DNA from: Rikenellaceae bacterium
GTDB lineage: Bacteria; Bacteroidota; Bacteroidia; Bacteroidales; Rikenellaceae
DNA: 61,028 nt
Reading direction: 5' to 3'
Assembly (NCBI GenBank): GCA_017425655.1
Contig: JAFPAT010000060.1
Coordinates: 1-61,028 of the forward strand
The stretch's first letter is position 1. The number at the start of each line of letters is the position of its first letter. The translations under genes were made by a program, and so were the position numbers. Positions 28,387 through 37,883 of this stretch are shown here, piece after piece. A model generated the notes under the pieces. It was not told where the DNA came from. It searched no databases and worked only from the letters and a program-made list of their open reading frames with translations.

Positions 28387-29775
28387 TTATTTCTTCGCTT
28401 TCACATAATAATCAATCGCTTTGGCGGCACGACGACCAGCACCCATAGCGAGAATCACGGTTGCTGCGCCCGTAACAATATCTCCACCCGCAAAGACACC
28501 TTCGCGCGAAGTACGGCCCTCATCATCAGCCACGATGCAACCGCGGCGGTTGGTTTCAAGGCCTTCAGTCGTAGCCGCAATCAGCGGATTGGGCGAGGTT
28601 CCGAGCGCCATAATGACCACATCGCACTCGATCTCGAACTCCGAGTCCTCCTTAACAACAGGCGAACGACGACCCGACTCATCGGGCTCACCGAGCTCCA
28701 TCTCGACACAGCGAACGGCACGCACCCAACCCTTATCCGTACCGAGAACCTCGATCGGATTGGTCAGCATACGGAATTCAATACCCTCCTCTTTGGCGTG
28801 ATGCACCTCCTCGACACGCGCGGGCAGTTCAACCTCCGAACGGCGATAAACGATCGTAGCCTCGGCACCCAAACGCTTTGCCGTACGCACAGCATCCATC
28901 GCTACATTGCCACCTCCGACAACCACCGCGCGACTACCTGCATAGATCGGCGTATCGTACTCTCCGTCGTACGCGTGCATCAGATTGGCACGAGTCAGGA
29001 ACTCATTTGCCGACACAACCCCATTCAGGTTTTCGCCATCGATACCCATAAATCGGGGCAGACCTGCACCCGAGCCGATAAATACTGCATCGTAACCCTC
29101 CTCATCAAGCAGTGAATCAACCGTTACGGTGCGACCTGCAATAGTATCCGTTTCAAACACAACGCCCAAACGGCGCAACGAGTCAATCTCGCGAGCCACG
29201 ATACGCTCCTTGGGCAGACGGAATTCGGGAATACCATAGACCAGCACGCCGCCAACCTTATGCAGAGCCTCGAAAACACGCACCTCATAGCCCAATTTAG
29301 CCAAGTCGCCCGCACAAGCCAGGCCCGACGGACCACTACCGATAATTGCCACGCGATGACCATTCGGCGTAGGTCGTTGATCATCAGTTCGACCGTGTTC
29401 GATCTTCCAATCACCAACGAATCTTTCGAGTTTGCCGATTGCAACCGGCTCACCCTTAATACCCAGAATACAAGCACCTTCGCACTGCGACTCCTGCGGG
29501 CATACGCGACCGCAAACACTCGGCAGCGAGCTATCACGTGCAATGGTATCGGCCGCAGCCTGCAACTCGCCCTTCAACACGTGGCCGATAAATTCGGGAA
29601 TCGAAATAGAAACAGGGCACTGTGCCACACATCGCGGATTCTTGCAGTTCAAACAACGCGACGCTTCGAGTTGTGCCTCTTCGAGGTTATAGCCGTAGCA
29701 AACCTCCTCAAAATTGGTTGCGCGCACCTTCGGATCCTGCTCGCGGCAAGCCACACGCGCTATTTTGTTAGCCAT
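28387..29775 (-). CDS. nfnB: NfnB/SudA-type NADPH flavoprotein (glutamate synthase small-subunit-like)
   Basis: 462 residues. Eight N-terminal cysteines (41, 44, 49, 53 and 88, 92, 98, 102) bind two [4Fe-4S] clusters. The FAD Rossmann motif VAIIGSGPSGLACAG (about 144-158) and the NADPH motif AVVVGGGNVAMDAV follow. Such proteins are often labelled glutamate synthase small subunit, but next to an NfnA-like partner they form the NADH-dependent ferredoxin:NADP+ oxidoreductase, which couples NADH, ferredoxin and NADP(H) by flavin electron bifurcation. No glutamate synthase large subunit gene is present. Lies 18 bases after the NfnA gene. Confidence 0.85.
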   Translation of the reverse strand: MANKIARVACREQDPKVRATNFEEVCYGYNLEEAQLEASRCLNCKNPRCVAQCPVSISIPEFIGHVLKGELQAAADTIARDSSLPSVCGRVCPQESQCEGACILGIKGEPVAIGKLERFVGDWKIEHGRTDDQRPTPNGHRVAIIGSGPSGLACAGDLAKLGYEVRVFEALHKVGGVLVYGIPEFRLPKERIVAREIDSLRRLGVVFETDTIAGRTVTVDSLLDEEGYDAVFIGSGAGLPRFMGIDGENLNGVVSANEFLTRANLMHAYDGEYDTPIYAGSRAVVVGGGNVAMDAVRTAKRLGAEATIVYRRSEVELPARVEEVHHAKEEGIEFRMLTNPIEVLGTDKGWVRAVRCVEMELGEPDESGRRSPVVKEDSEFEIECDVVIMALGTSPNPLIAATTEGLETNRRGCIVADDEGRTSREGVFAGGDIVTGAATVILAMGAGRRAAKAIDYYVKAKK

Positions 29776-29793
29776 AGTTTCTTCGTTTTGGGG

Positions 29794-30672
29794 TTATTTA
29801 TCCAGACCTACGCGACACTTATGTCCTGCGGCACGCTCGGCAGCAATAGCATTGGCGCGCTCCTCCAACGAGCGATACATACCCTGACGGCGCATTGCCT
29901 CGTCGAAATCGACCTCAAAGGCATCGAACTCGGGGCCATCGACACAAGTAAAGCGCGTACGACCACCCACCGTTACACGACAAGCACCGCACATACCCGT
30001 ACCATCGACCATCAACGCATTGAGGCTCACCGTAGTTTTCAGATTATATTCACGCGTGGTGAGCGTTACGAACTTCATCATAATCATCGGGCCGATCGCA
30101 ACCGCCTCGTCATACTTCGCGCCACCGTCAATCAACTCGCGGATCAGAGCCGTAACCATGCCCTTGAAGCCCGCCGAGCCATCATCGGTTGCGATATGCA
30201 CCTTTGCAACGGCCGACATACGTTCGGTAAAGATCAGCATATCTTTGGTCTTGGCACCGATAATCACCTCACACTCAACGCCTCGTTCCGAGAGCCACTT
30301 CACCTGCGGATATACCGGTGCCGTACCTACACCACCCGCCACAAATAAGAAACGACGCTTGCGCAACTCCTCGATCGGCTCTTTGACAAAATCCGAAGGG
30401 CGACCTAACGGACCTGCAAAGTCGATCAGCGACTCGCCCTCCTCCAAAGCTACAACCTTACGCGTCGAAACGCCAATTGCCTGTGTAACAATCGTTACCC
30501 AGCCCTCTTCCGAATCATAGTCGGCAATGGTAAGCGGAATACGTTCGCCGTGCTCGTCGGCACGAACGATCACAAATTGTCCCGGCAGTGCCGCGCGGGC
30601 AACTCGCGGAGCCTCGATGCGCATCTCCCAGATGCCCATTGCAAGCTCTCGTTTGTAAAGAATTTTATACAT
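29794..30672 (-). CDS. nfnA: NfnA/SudB-type ferredoxin-NADP reductase subunit
   Basis: 292 residues of the dihydroorotate-dehydrogenase electron-transfer (PyrK-like) group. The FAD-binding barrel includes ERIPLTIADYD (about 43-53), the NAD-binding half has FVAGGVGTAPVYP (about 110-122). The C-terminal [2Fe-2S] ligands read Asp223, Cys228, Cys231 and Cys243; an Asp in place of one Cys is a known feature of NfnA, which strengthens the call over PyrK. It is 25 bases downstream of the DUF1573 gene and just upstream of nfnB. Confidence 0.85.
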   Translation of the reverse strand: MYKILYKRELAMGIWEMRIEAPRVARAALPGQFVIVRADEHGERIPLTIADYDSEEGWVTIVTQAIGVSTRKVVALEEGESLIDFAGPLGRPSDFVKEPIEELRKRRFLFVAGGVGTAPVYPQVKWLSERGVECEVIIGAKTKDMLIFTERMSAVAKVHIATDDGSAGFKGMVTALIRELIDGGAKYDEAVAIGPMIMMKFVTLTTREYNLKTTVSLNALMVDGTGMCGACRVTVGGRTRFTCVDGPEFDAFEVDFDEAMRRQGMYRSLEERANAIAAERAAGHKCRVGLDK

Positions 30673-30697
30673 AATCTATCTTCGTTTTTTAATCTTT

Positions 30698-31798
30698 CTA
30701 TCTTACGACACCCGTAATGCGCAACTGACGCATTGGGCGTTCCGGATCATTGGTTATCAGCACTATGCGTTCAATAGCACGACCATAATCCAACTTTGAA
30801 GGATCGACCGTAACGGTCATAACCACACTCTTCGACGGCTCAACCTTTGCGCCCGCCGCAAGCGACGTTGTGATAGCCTCGTGGCTCGGTGCAATCGAAC
30901 GCACAAAGAGCGGCTCGCCACCATTATTTGTCAGTCGAACGCTCAACGCGAAGGGCTTATCACTCTTATTGACCTCCTCGAACTTCAACATCTGTCGCTC
31001 GAATTCTGCCTTCGGGGCGAGTTCGTTATTCAGAATCTCGAATCGCTCAATGGCATAGCCGTTGGTTGCGATCAGCATAACATCGTCGCTACCCTCGACT
31101 CGCAGTTCAAACTTATCGCTCAACTCGCCAAAAAATCCCGATGAGCGCGATACGGCGTACGTGAATTCGGCGCGACCACTTGCCCCCGCCGGAATCGTCT
31201 GCGGAAAGTTATGTCGCAGAAAACCACTCTCGGCGCTCTGCGTCAAGCGCACTGCAATCGGCTCTGACGAAGTGTTTATATAGTTTATATATAATGACTT
31301 ACGTTCATTCTGCGTTACATAGTTAAAAGGCAACGTACGCGCACTCACACGCAAACCACTCTCACCCACCGCCGCAGGATAAAGCTCTTCAACACTCTTC
31401 GTACGACCGATCACACTGCCCGTAATACGCAACATGGTACGATAGCGACGACCACCTGTAAATACGGTTATCTCCTTCGAAAACTCACCGGGACGGTTGG
31501 CCGGGTCAAACGTTACCTTCATAACGCCGCGCTCACCTGCCAAAATCGGCTTACGGCTGAATTCGGGCGTGGTACATCCACACGAGACATTGACCTGGTC
31601 GATCACCACAGGTTGCTTGCCACGATTGACATATTCAAAAGTGCACGACACCTTGCCGTCATCCTCGCGAATCGTACCGAAATCCCACACCGTACGGGTA
31701 AAACGCAATGATGATTGCGCCGAAGCCGACATAGCGACAAGGCTCAACAACGCGACTGCAAATACCCGCAAGGCGATATTTTTTGAGAAAACAGCCAT
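30698..31798 (-). CDS. Exported DUF1573 repeat protein
   Basis: 366 residues with a signal peptide (ends ASAQ at about 28). Three immunoglobulin-like DUF1573 units are seen (about 30-130, 145-250, 260-365). The first has the diagnostic VSCGCTTPEFS with the Cys-Gly-Cys pair; each ends in ITG or similar. DUF1573 proteins are common periplasmic or surface proteins of Bacteroidota with no defined function. A minus-strand -7 TATATTTG at 31820-31827 fits a start about 15 nt before the ATG. The nfnA and nfnB genes follow closely and may be co-transcribed. Confidence 0.85.
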   Translation of the reverse strand: MAVFSKNIALRVFAVALLSLVAMSASAQSSLRFTRTVWDFGTIREDDGKVSCTFEYVNRGKQPVVIDQVNVSCGCTTPEFSRKPILAGERGVMKVTFDPANRPGEFSKEITVFTGGRRYRTMLRITGSVIGRTKSVEELYPAAVGESGLRVSARTLPFNYVTQNERKSLYINYINTSSEPIAVRLTQSAESGFLRHNFPQTIPAGASGRAEFTYAVSRSSGFFGELSDKFELRVEGSDDVMLIATNGYAIERFEILNNELAPKAEFERQMLKFEEVNKSDKPFALSVRLTNNGGEPLFVRSIAPSHEAITTSLAAGAKVEPSKSVVMTVTVDPSKLDYGRAIERIVLITNDPERPMRQLRITGVVR

Positions 31799-31819
31799 AC
31801 CTCTTTTATAATATCAGTA

Positions 31820-31827
31820 CAAATATA
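31820..31827 (-). promoter_or_regulatory. -7 element of the DUF1573-nfnAB operon
   Basis: TATATTTG on the minus strand, 21 nt from the start codon. No TTG at the expected upstream distance. Confidence 0.45.
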
Positions 31828-31888
31828 GGGTTTTTGACGGAAAAACGCATTTTTTTGAGAATAATTGTGATTTTTTTATCGAAAATAT

Positions 31889-31918
31889 TTGGAGGTAACA
31901 AAATTTGACGTATCTTTG
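31889..31918 (+). promoter_or_regulatory. Promoter of tRNA-Asn
   Basis: TTG at 31889-31891 and TATCTTTG at 31911-31918, spacer 19 bp: a full match to the Bacteroidota promoter. Transcription should begin near 31924, about 55 nt before the tRNA. Confidence 0.8.
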
Positions 31919-31978
31919 CACTCGCAAAACGAAAGGAACTCGTTCCTCAAAAGTTGCATAAATTTTAATTGTTATTAT

Positions 31979-32052
31979 TCCTCAATAGCTCAGTTGGTTA
32001 GAGCACCTGACTGTTAATCAGGGGGTCGTAGGTTCAAGTCCTACTTGAGGAG
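31979..32052 (+). tRNA. tRNA-Asn (anticodon GTT)
   Basis: A complete cloverleaf: acceptor TCCTCAA/TTGAGGA, D stem GCTC/GAGC, anticodon stem CCTGA/TCAGG with loop CTGTTAA, T stem GTAGG/CCTAC with TTCAAGT loop, and discriminator G at 32052. The 3' CCA is not encoded. Confidence 0.97.
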
Positions 32053-32054
32053 CG

Positions 32055-32082
32055 AAAGGAGATGCAAAAGCATCTCCTTTTT
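32055..32082 (+). terminator. Terminator of tRNA-Asn
   Basis: Arms 32058-32065 and 32070-32077 with an AAAA loop, followed by a run of T. Confidence 0.9.
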
Positions 32083-32141
32083 CGTTTTTGGTTGATTTAT
32101 CAACCATATCGCAACCCAAATGTCCATTTCTTCGAAAGAAG

Positions 32142-32172
32142 TTGCAATTTTGGAGTTTCATCGCTATATTTG
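32142..32172 (+). promoter_or_regulatory. Promoter of mntP
   Basis: TTG at 32142-32144 and TATATTTG at 32165-32172 with a 20-bp spacer. The start should fall near 32178, leaving a leader of only about 15 nt, too short for a manganese riboswitch. Confidence 0.75.
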
Positions 32173-32193
32173 CCATAACAAACTATCCGAAAA

Positions 32194-32751
32194 ATGACAC
32201 ATATCGAACTACTGATCATCGCTATCGGACTCTCAATGGATGCCTTTGCCGTTGCTATCGGCAAGGGGCTGTCGGTGCAGAAGGCACAGCCCACACACTA
32301 TCTGAAAGCGGGCGTTTGGTTTGGTGGGTTTCAGGCACTTATGCCTGTTATCGGATACTATCTCGGCTCGACATTTTCGAGCTTCGTAGCCAATGTCGAT
32401 CATTGGATTGCATTCATTCTGCTCGGTTTGATCGGTGCTAATATGATCCGCGAGTCCTATTCGGGCGAGAGTTGCGAGGTCGATCCCGACTTCTCAACAC
32501 GCTCGATGTTGCTGCTCGCCATTGCGACAAGTATCGATGCCCTTGCGGTGGGTGTTTCGCTCGCCTTCTTGGGAGTTCCTATCCTCGGTGCCGCCCTGGC
32601 AATCGGCATCACAACATTCCTATTTTCAGCCGCAGGAATACGCATCGGCAACATTTTCGGGTGTCGATACAAGTCAAAGGCCGAACTTGTCGGAGGTGTG
32701 GTTTTAGTGGCTATGGGTATTAAAATTCTGCTTGAACACACTCTTGGATAG
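32194..32751 (+). CDS. mntP: Manganese efflux pump MntP
   Basis: 185 residues with six membrane helices in two repeats. Each repeat holds the family Asp motif: SMDAFAVAIGKG (Asp16) and TSIDALAVGVS (Asp115), residues needed for Mn2+ export in E. coli MntP. It removes excess Mn2+ from the cytoplasm. It stands alone between tRNA-Asn and the converging beta-barrel gene, with its own promoter and terminator. A Cys in the central loop (SGESCEVDPD) is unremarkable. Confidence 0.93.
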   Translation: MTHIELLIIAIGLSMDAFAVAIGKGLSVQKAQPTHYLKAGVWFGGFQALMPVIGYYLGSTFSSFVANVDHWIAFILLGLIGANMIRESYSGESCEVDPDFSTRSMLLLAIATSIDALAVGVSLAFLGVPILGAALAIGITTFLFSAAGIRIGNIFGCRYKSKAELVGGVVLVAMGIKILLEHTLG

Positions 32752-32826
32752 CCAAGAGAGATTCAAACTTCACTATTCAAGACTCAAAAATCAAGATTCA
32801 AAACGCAAAACGCAACATAAAAGCAG

Positions 32827-32856
32827 AGCCGCACCCCGAAGAGTGCGGCTTTTTTC
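32827..32856 (+). terminator. Terminator of mntP
   Basis: Arms 32827-32834 and 32843-32850 with an 8-base loop, followed by a T run. About 75 nt after the mntP stop. Confidence 0.85.
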
Positions 32857-32875
32857 ACCCAGAATGACAAGTTGA

Positions 32876-34738
32876 TTACAACAGAATCTTCACACCTGCC
32901 GTACAATTCACACCCATCGATGGGTAGAGCGGATAGATATAGTTGCGGCGATTCAGCAGATTATTGACCTCGGCCCACACCGAGAAGCGTTTGCCGATGC
33001 GGTACTCTGCCTCAACGCCCAAATCGATACGCACGGGGCAGCTCTGCTCGAAACTATAACCGAGATACTCACCCTCGGCGAAGGTTGCATATTGCAGGCA
33101 GTCGTAACCATCCGTCGCGCCGAACTTAACACCCACCATAAATTTCGCTGACGAGTAACGCACCTTGAAATCAACATCGTATGCAGGCAACGGCTTACGA
33201 CCATCACTGTAAGCAAGCATATAATAGAGTGCCTCACTACCCTCGGCAGCACCCGAAATACCTGTGAATCTATCGATTTGCTCACCAATTCGGTTGATAT
33301 GGTAACGCGCATCGAGCACAAACTCCAAACCGCGCGTGGGGCGCAACGTAAGCTCGCCACCGATATCGATACGTGTCAATTTATCGGTCAAGGGGAAGTA
33401 GTATGCACCCAGCAGGCAAGGATACAACATTCGATTGTTGATATATGCGCCAGCCCAAACGCTATAATCGAGCACCTTAGAGTGCGTAGCACCCATCAGA
33501 CCTAAACGCACCTTATAGACATCGGCATTTGCACCGTTATAGACGGGAGCAACGTAGGGATTCTGCACTCTCAACGTTCCGTAATTATGGGCTTGCAGAC
33601 CGCCATCAGCCTCTACAAAGGGAGTGAAGAGTGCGCCATCGTTATAACTCAAACGCAGATAGGGGAACAGATGCACGCCCTTACTCTTCTCGCTGATAGC
33701 AAACGAAGCACCCAAGGCGTAGTGGCCGAGAGCCTCCAATGCCGAAGGATTGGCGGTGCAGTTATCGACCTGAATGGTTACGCCCGCCTCAACGTGCAGA
33801 GCGCCATTATCGAAGAGGTAACGCGGTGCGATAGTCAAAATCGAATTCTTATAGTCAGTATGCTTTGCACTTCTCATAAAATCGTAGCCGGCAAGGAGTC
33901 GTGCGCCGTGCTGCGAAAACATCTTTGCGAACTCCACTTTGGCCGACAGATCGGTCTGAACACCATTGAAATCGACCACCGATCCCTCTTTTATCGAGCT
34001 GACAAACAACTGATTAATCTTCGACGAGAGGTAGCTGCCCTTAACCTCGGCGCGAACATTCAGGAACGAGAGGTCGGTAAAGTCGCTACCAATCCATACT
34101 CGACCGCCAACGCCGAACGCATTGAGCGGATTTGTCGCATTCAGACCGATCGCGTTATCCATCGTAAAGCTCTGCGCCAGTTCGTCGGTCAAAGCCAGAT
34201 CGCCATAATAGTGGCGCATGTCGTGCGAGGCATCAATATCGGCACCAATTGCGAAACGCTCACCAATCGAGTGCGATCCAAACAACTTCAAACGAGTATC
34301 GGAGTATGCGGCATTGCGCTTAATTCCCTGCAAATCGGCAATATTACACCACTGACCGCGATGAGCCACATCCACACCTACATAGTCGCGAGCCGAGGTG
34401 CTATACACGAAATTTAGATCGCACAGCGAATTAAGCGGATAACCCGCACCCGCCTTAATATAGAGCATCGGTTGGAACGGATAGACATAGACGCTGGTAT
34501 TAGCCGCCGCAATGGGTCGCTGCTCGAAGACCGTATTCCACGCTACCGGCGTAATCGCGTAGTTCAATTCCGGATGCAGAGCTACCGTATCGTCCATTCG
34601 CGGTGCTACGGCCAATTTATCGGGAATTTCGAGATTGGGCGTATATTCTTTGGTTACAACAACCTCTTTCTCAATATCCTGCGCCACAACCGCAGCCGAG
34701 CACAAGAGCATTGCAAATATCAATAAAGACTTTCTCAT
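32876..34738 (-). CDS. Outer membrane beta-barrel protein, TonB-receptor-like without plug
   Basis: 620 residues with a signal peptide (MRKSLLIFAMLLCSAAVVAQ). The mature N-terminus reads DIEKEVVVTKEYTPNL, resembling a TonB-box region, but there is no plug domain. The rest is alternating hydrophobic and polar beta strands; the C-terminal strands (VDLGVEAEYRIGKRFSVWAEVNNLLNRRNY) resemble TonB-dependent receptors. Function unknown. It follows the TPR gene by eight bases and is very probably co-transcribed with it; such TPR/barrel pairs recur in Bacteroidales. Confidence 0.75.
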   Translation of the reverse strand: MRKSLLIFAMLLCSAAVVAQDIEKEVVVTKEYTPNLEIPDKLAVAPRMDDTVALHPELNYAITPVAWNTVFEQRPIAAANTSVYVYPFQPMLYIKAGAGYPLNSLCDLNFVYSTSARDYVGVDVAHRGQWCNIADLQGIKRNAAYSDTRLKLFGSHSIGERFAIGADIDASHDMRHYYGDLALTDELAQSFTMDNAIGLNATNPLNAFGVGGRVWIGSDFTDLSFLNVRAEVKGSYLSSKINQLFVSSIKEGSVVDFNGVQTDLSAKVEFAKMFSQHGARLLAGYDFMRSAKHTDYKNSILTIAPRYLFDNGALHVEAGVTIQVDNCTANPSALEALGHYALGASFAISEKSKGVHLFPYLRLSYNDGALFTPFVEADGGLQAHNYGTLRVQNPYVAPVYNGANADVYKVRLGLMGATHSKVLDYSVWAGAYINNRMLYPCLLGAYYFPLTDKLTRIDIGGELTLRPTRGLEFVLDARYHINRIGEQIDRFTGISGAAEGSEALYYMLAYSDGRKPLPAYDVDFKVRYSSAKFMVGVKFGATDGYDCLQYATFAEGEYLGYSFEQSCPVRIDLGVEAEYRIGKRFSVWAEVNNLLNRRNYIYPLYPSMGVNCTAGVKILL

Positions 34739-34746
34739 AGTCGTTT

Positions 34747-37725
34747 TTAGTTTTCTTCGGGTTTCAGTTTTTCGATGCGCTGGCGAGCCTCCGCAACAAT
34801 GCCGTCATCGGCAGGCGAATAACCATCCACTACACTGCGATATGTAGCACGTGCCTGGAAATCATCGCCCTTATCTCGATAGATATCACCCAATGTGATA
34901 AAGGCCTTCGCAACCCAATAGCTATGCGTAGTCTGCGAATCGGCCAAAGCATATACAGCCTCCTCGGCTACATCCGTACGACCTACGCGATACTCCATCT
35001 CGATCACGCGATATGCCGCTTCGGCACCCTCTGCGCTCTTGGGTTGCGTTGCCAAAACACGATAGAGAGCCATCGCCTCATTACCTCGATCGGCACGGTC
35101 AAGAGCCTTTGCTCGTGCATATCGCGCCTCGCGCAATGCCGTTGCATCGGTTGCCGACATCGTCTCGACACGCTCGGCCATCGCCAGAATACGCTCGTCG
35201 TTACCCGTCTTGACCGTCGAACGAACATATCCCGTAACGGCTGCCGTCTGCCTCTTCTGATCCTGCGTCAGCGCACTCAACGACAGATAGGCATCGGCTG
35301 CAACATCATATTGCTTTTCAGCATCGGCCAATGATGCCAAACGCTCCGTTCCGCGCAACGTATAGTCGTTTGCGGGCAATTCAACAAGCGACAATAGCGA
35401 TGCAATCGCATCCGAACGACGGTTCAGGCGAGTGTAGCAATCACTACGATAGTAGAGCGCATCGGCCAGATAAGCTCCACGCGGATACTCTCGCACATAG
35501 CTGGTCATAGCCTCGGCGGCCTTCTCGACCTTGCCCGAAGTGTAAAGTCGCTGTGCAGCCATATAGGTCAGCGAATCGCGTTGCAAAACACTCATATCAG
35601 TTTCGATACCTGCCTTTTGTGCATAGGCGAAGTAGCCGCCGACATCGTTATTATCGACATAGATACCGCGCAGACCCACCAACGCATCACGCGCCTGCGA
35701 CGATTTGGGAGCCGTTGCGATAACCTGCTTATAACAAGCCATTGCGTGATCGGCATCGCCCAAATTCTGATATACAAGACCCAAATCCGAGAGTGCTTGC
35801 ACGTAATACTCCGAACGGGGATACTTTTTAACGAACTCATTCAGTGCATCGGCGCCCTCCTTATATCGCTCCTGCGACACATAGGTACGACCCAACTCAT
35901 ACGCCGCACGATCGGCATAACGACCCTCGCCCGAACGAGCAATTGAACGCAAAGCCTCGATCTTTGCAGGGACTTTATTATTCAATCCCAACACGATAGC
36001 TCGCTGATAGAGAGCATAATCACGCTCCGGCGAGAGAATTGCCGCCGACTGGTTATAGGCCTCGACAGCCTGATCGAACGAACGCTGTGCATAGAGAATA
36101 TCGCCCTTACGGTTCAAAGCATCGGCGCGGAACTGATCCTGTGTCTTGTGCAGCCACAAGAAGCTATCGAAATTGCTACGTGCCTGCGAGCGATTGCCCG
36201 ACTGCAAATTGGCATATCCGAGATTATAGTAAGCCATCTCATATTCAGGCTCACTCTTGGGCGCAAGCTGCAAATAGCGGTTGAACTTGGTCGCAGCCTC
36301 TTTATATTTACCCTCGCCGAGCAGAATCTCGCCCTGCCAGAAGCCCGCCAGAGCCGTATATTTAGCATTATAACGATTTTCGAGCGACTCTTCGAGCAGT
36401 GCCTTTGCCGACTGGCGATCGCCTGCGGCATACTTTTCGAGGGCTCGGAAATATGAGATCTTCTGCAATGCCGACTTGACATTGTTATCGGGATCGCGCA
36501 TCTGCTTAATTGCCGCATAGGCCGCATCGTAGTTCTTCGAGTTGTAGTAGGCCGCAACAAGACACTCTCGCGCCTCGGATACACGTGCCGACTTTGGATA
36601 GCGGTCGATATATCGCGTCAGAATATTGATCGCCTCATTGAACTGGCCACCGCCCAACTCATACTGCAACTTTCCGTAGTTGAACAGCGCATCCTCCATA
36701 ATATCCTTATCGAACGACATCGCCGAAGCCAACGCCATCGACTGCATTGCGCGAGTCTTATCACCCAACTTCAAACGGCAATCGCCCAGATGATAGGCCG
36801 CATTTTGCGTCAAGGCATCCTCCACTCCGCAAACCGATTGCAGATAGTCTGCCGCGCGCTGATACGCCGCCGAACGATAGAGAGCATAACCCATCATATA
36901 TTGCTCCTCGCGCTCCATCTGACCGCCATCCTGCGCATAACTTTCAAGATATTTGATCGTGCTACCGAAATCGCCCAAACGGAACCACGACTCTGCTGCC
37001 ACACGCTCAATCTCGGCACGGCGTGCAGGCGTAACCTGCGGAATCAACTTATCGCAATTCTCAACAACATAGTGGTAATTCTCCTGCTGGAACTCGATCT
37101 GTAACAGATAGAATGGCACAGCCAGCGCATAGCTTTGGTCCTGCTCGATCGAGCGGAAGCCCGCCTTGGCACGCTCCCATTCGCCACGTGCATAATCGAT
37201 GTAAGCACGATAGTAACGAGCGTGAGGAGCATATTCGCTCTGCTCGGGCACACGTGCCAACTGCTCGTAGGCCTCTTCGTGGCGACCGACAACAAATTTC
37301 GAGTGGCCCGCCTTAAAGTCATACTCCGCCTGCGCAACCCTCTCCACACGTTGCACCTGCGCGAAACGATCGACAGCCGTCTGATAATCTGCGGCGGCAT
37401 AGGCCAACGAAGCCGAAGCAAAGAGCATCTCGTTATCATAAGCCGACGAAGGATAGTTCGCCAAATAGCGATCGACGAGCATAACGGCATTCTCCGAATT
37501 TTGTTTGACTGCACACAGCGCGATATGGTACTCCACACGCTGACGCTCGATCGGCGTGAGCGAACCATCATCTTCGACCGAGCGCAACACTCGCTCGGCA
37601 TCGCACCACTTACCCGCGGCGAAGAGCTCCTCGCCACGACGCATAGCCTCCTCACTCTGCGGCGAAGCGGCGAAAGCAACAGCCGAGAGAGTCAGGGCAA
37701 GAATTGAGGTTATAATTTTACGCAT
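34747..37725 (-). CDS. Large exported TPR protein
   Basis: 992 residues from ATG 37725, with a signal peptide (MRKIITSILALTLSAVAFAASP). Almost the whole length is tetratricopeptide repeats of the TPR_6/YbgF-BamD type (for example ALTQNAAYHLGDCRLKLGD, YFRALEKYAAGDRQ, YYVQALSDLGLVYQNLGDADHA). The protein should be periplasmic and act as a scaffold. It leads an operon with the beta-barrel gene, so an envelope-complex role is likely but unproven. A perfect -7 TATCTTTG on the minus strand lies at 37780-37787. Confidence 0.85.
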   Translation of the reverse strand: MRKIITSILALTLSAVAFAASPQSEEAMRRGEELFAAGKWCDAERVLRSVEDDGSLTPIERQRVEYHIALCAVKQNSENAVMLVDRYLANYPSSAYDNEMLFASASLAYAAADYQTAVDRFAQVQRVERVAQAEYDFKAGHSKFVVGRHEEAYEQLARVPEQSEYAPHARYYRAYIDYARGEWERAKAGFRSIEQDQSYALAVPFYLLQIEFQQENYHYVVENCDKLIPQVTPARRAEIERVAAESWFRLGDFGSTIKYLESYAQDGGQMEREEQYMMGYALYRSAAYQRAADYLQSVCGVEDALTQNAAYHLGDCRLKLGDKTRAMQSMALASAMSFDKDIMEDALFNYGKLQYELGGGQFNEAINILTRYIDRYPKSARVSEARECLVAAYYNSKNYDAAYAAIKQMRDPDNNVKSALQKISYFRALEKYAAGDRQSAKALLEESLENRYNAKYTALAGFWQGEILLGEGKYKEAATKFNRYLQLAPKSEPEYEMAYYNLGYANLQSGNRSQARSNFDSFLWLHKTQDQFRADALNRKGDILYAQRSFDQAVEAYNQSAAILSPERDYALYQRAIVLGLNNKVPAKIEALRSIARSGEGRYADRAAYELGRTYVSQERYKEGADALNEFVKKYPRSEYYVQALSDLGLVYQNLGDADHAMACYKQVIATAPKSSQARDALVGLRGIYVDNNDVGGYFAYAQKAGIETDMSVLQRDSLTYMAAQRLYTSGKVEKAAEAMTSYVREYPRGAYLADALYYRSDCYTRLNRRSDAIASLLSLVELPANDYTLRGTERLASLADAEKQYDVAADAYLSLSALTQDQKRQTAAVTGYVRSTVKTGNDERILAMAERVETMSATDATALREARYARAKALDRADRGNEAMALYRVLATQPKSAEGAEAAYRVIEMEYRVGRTDVAEEAVYALADSQTTHSYWVAKAFITLGDIYRDKGDDFQARATYRSVVDGYSPADDGIVAEARQRIEKLKPEEN

Positions 37726-37779
37726 AAGCAATTATCGTTACCGTTCAATCTGACGGATTTAATCTCTGTTATTAACTTA

Positions 37780-37787
37780 CAAAGATA
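37780..37787 (-). promoter_or_regulatory. -7 element of the TPR/barrel operon
   Basis: TATCTTTG on the minus strand, 55 nt before the TPR start. The nearest TTG is only 15 bp away, shorter than usual. Confidence 0.45.
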
Positions 37788-37883
37788 CAACTTTTTCGAG
37801 AACAACGCACGCGCTCGGGCGCGATTCTTGCACTTTACACCAACATTAACCGTTAATTGCTCATTTTTAATACATTTTCGACT

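Noticed and set aside
28387..29775. Glutamate synthase small subunit
   Set aside because: There is no large-subunit gene nearby, and the immediate neighbour is an NfnA-type protein with the Asp-Cys3 cluster motif.
32080..32193. Manganese (yybP-ykoY) riboswitch before mntP
   Set aside because: The promoter at 32142-32172 leaves only about 15 nt of leader and no conserved riboswitch core is visible.
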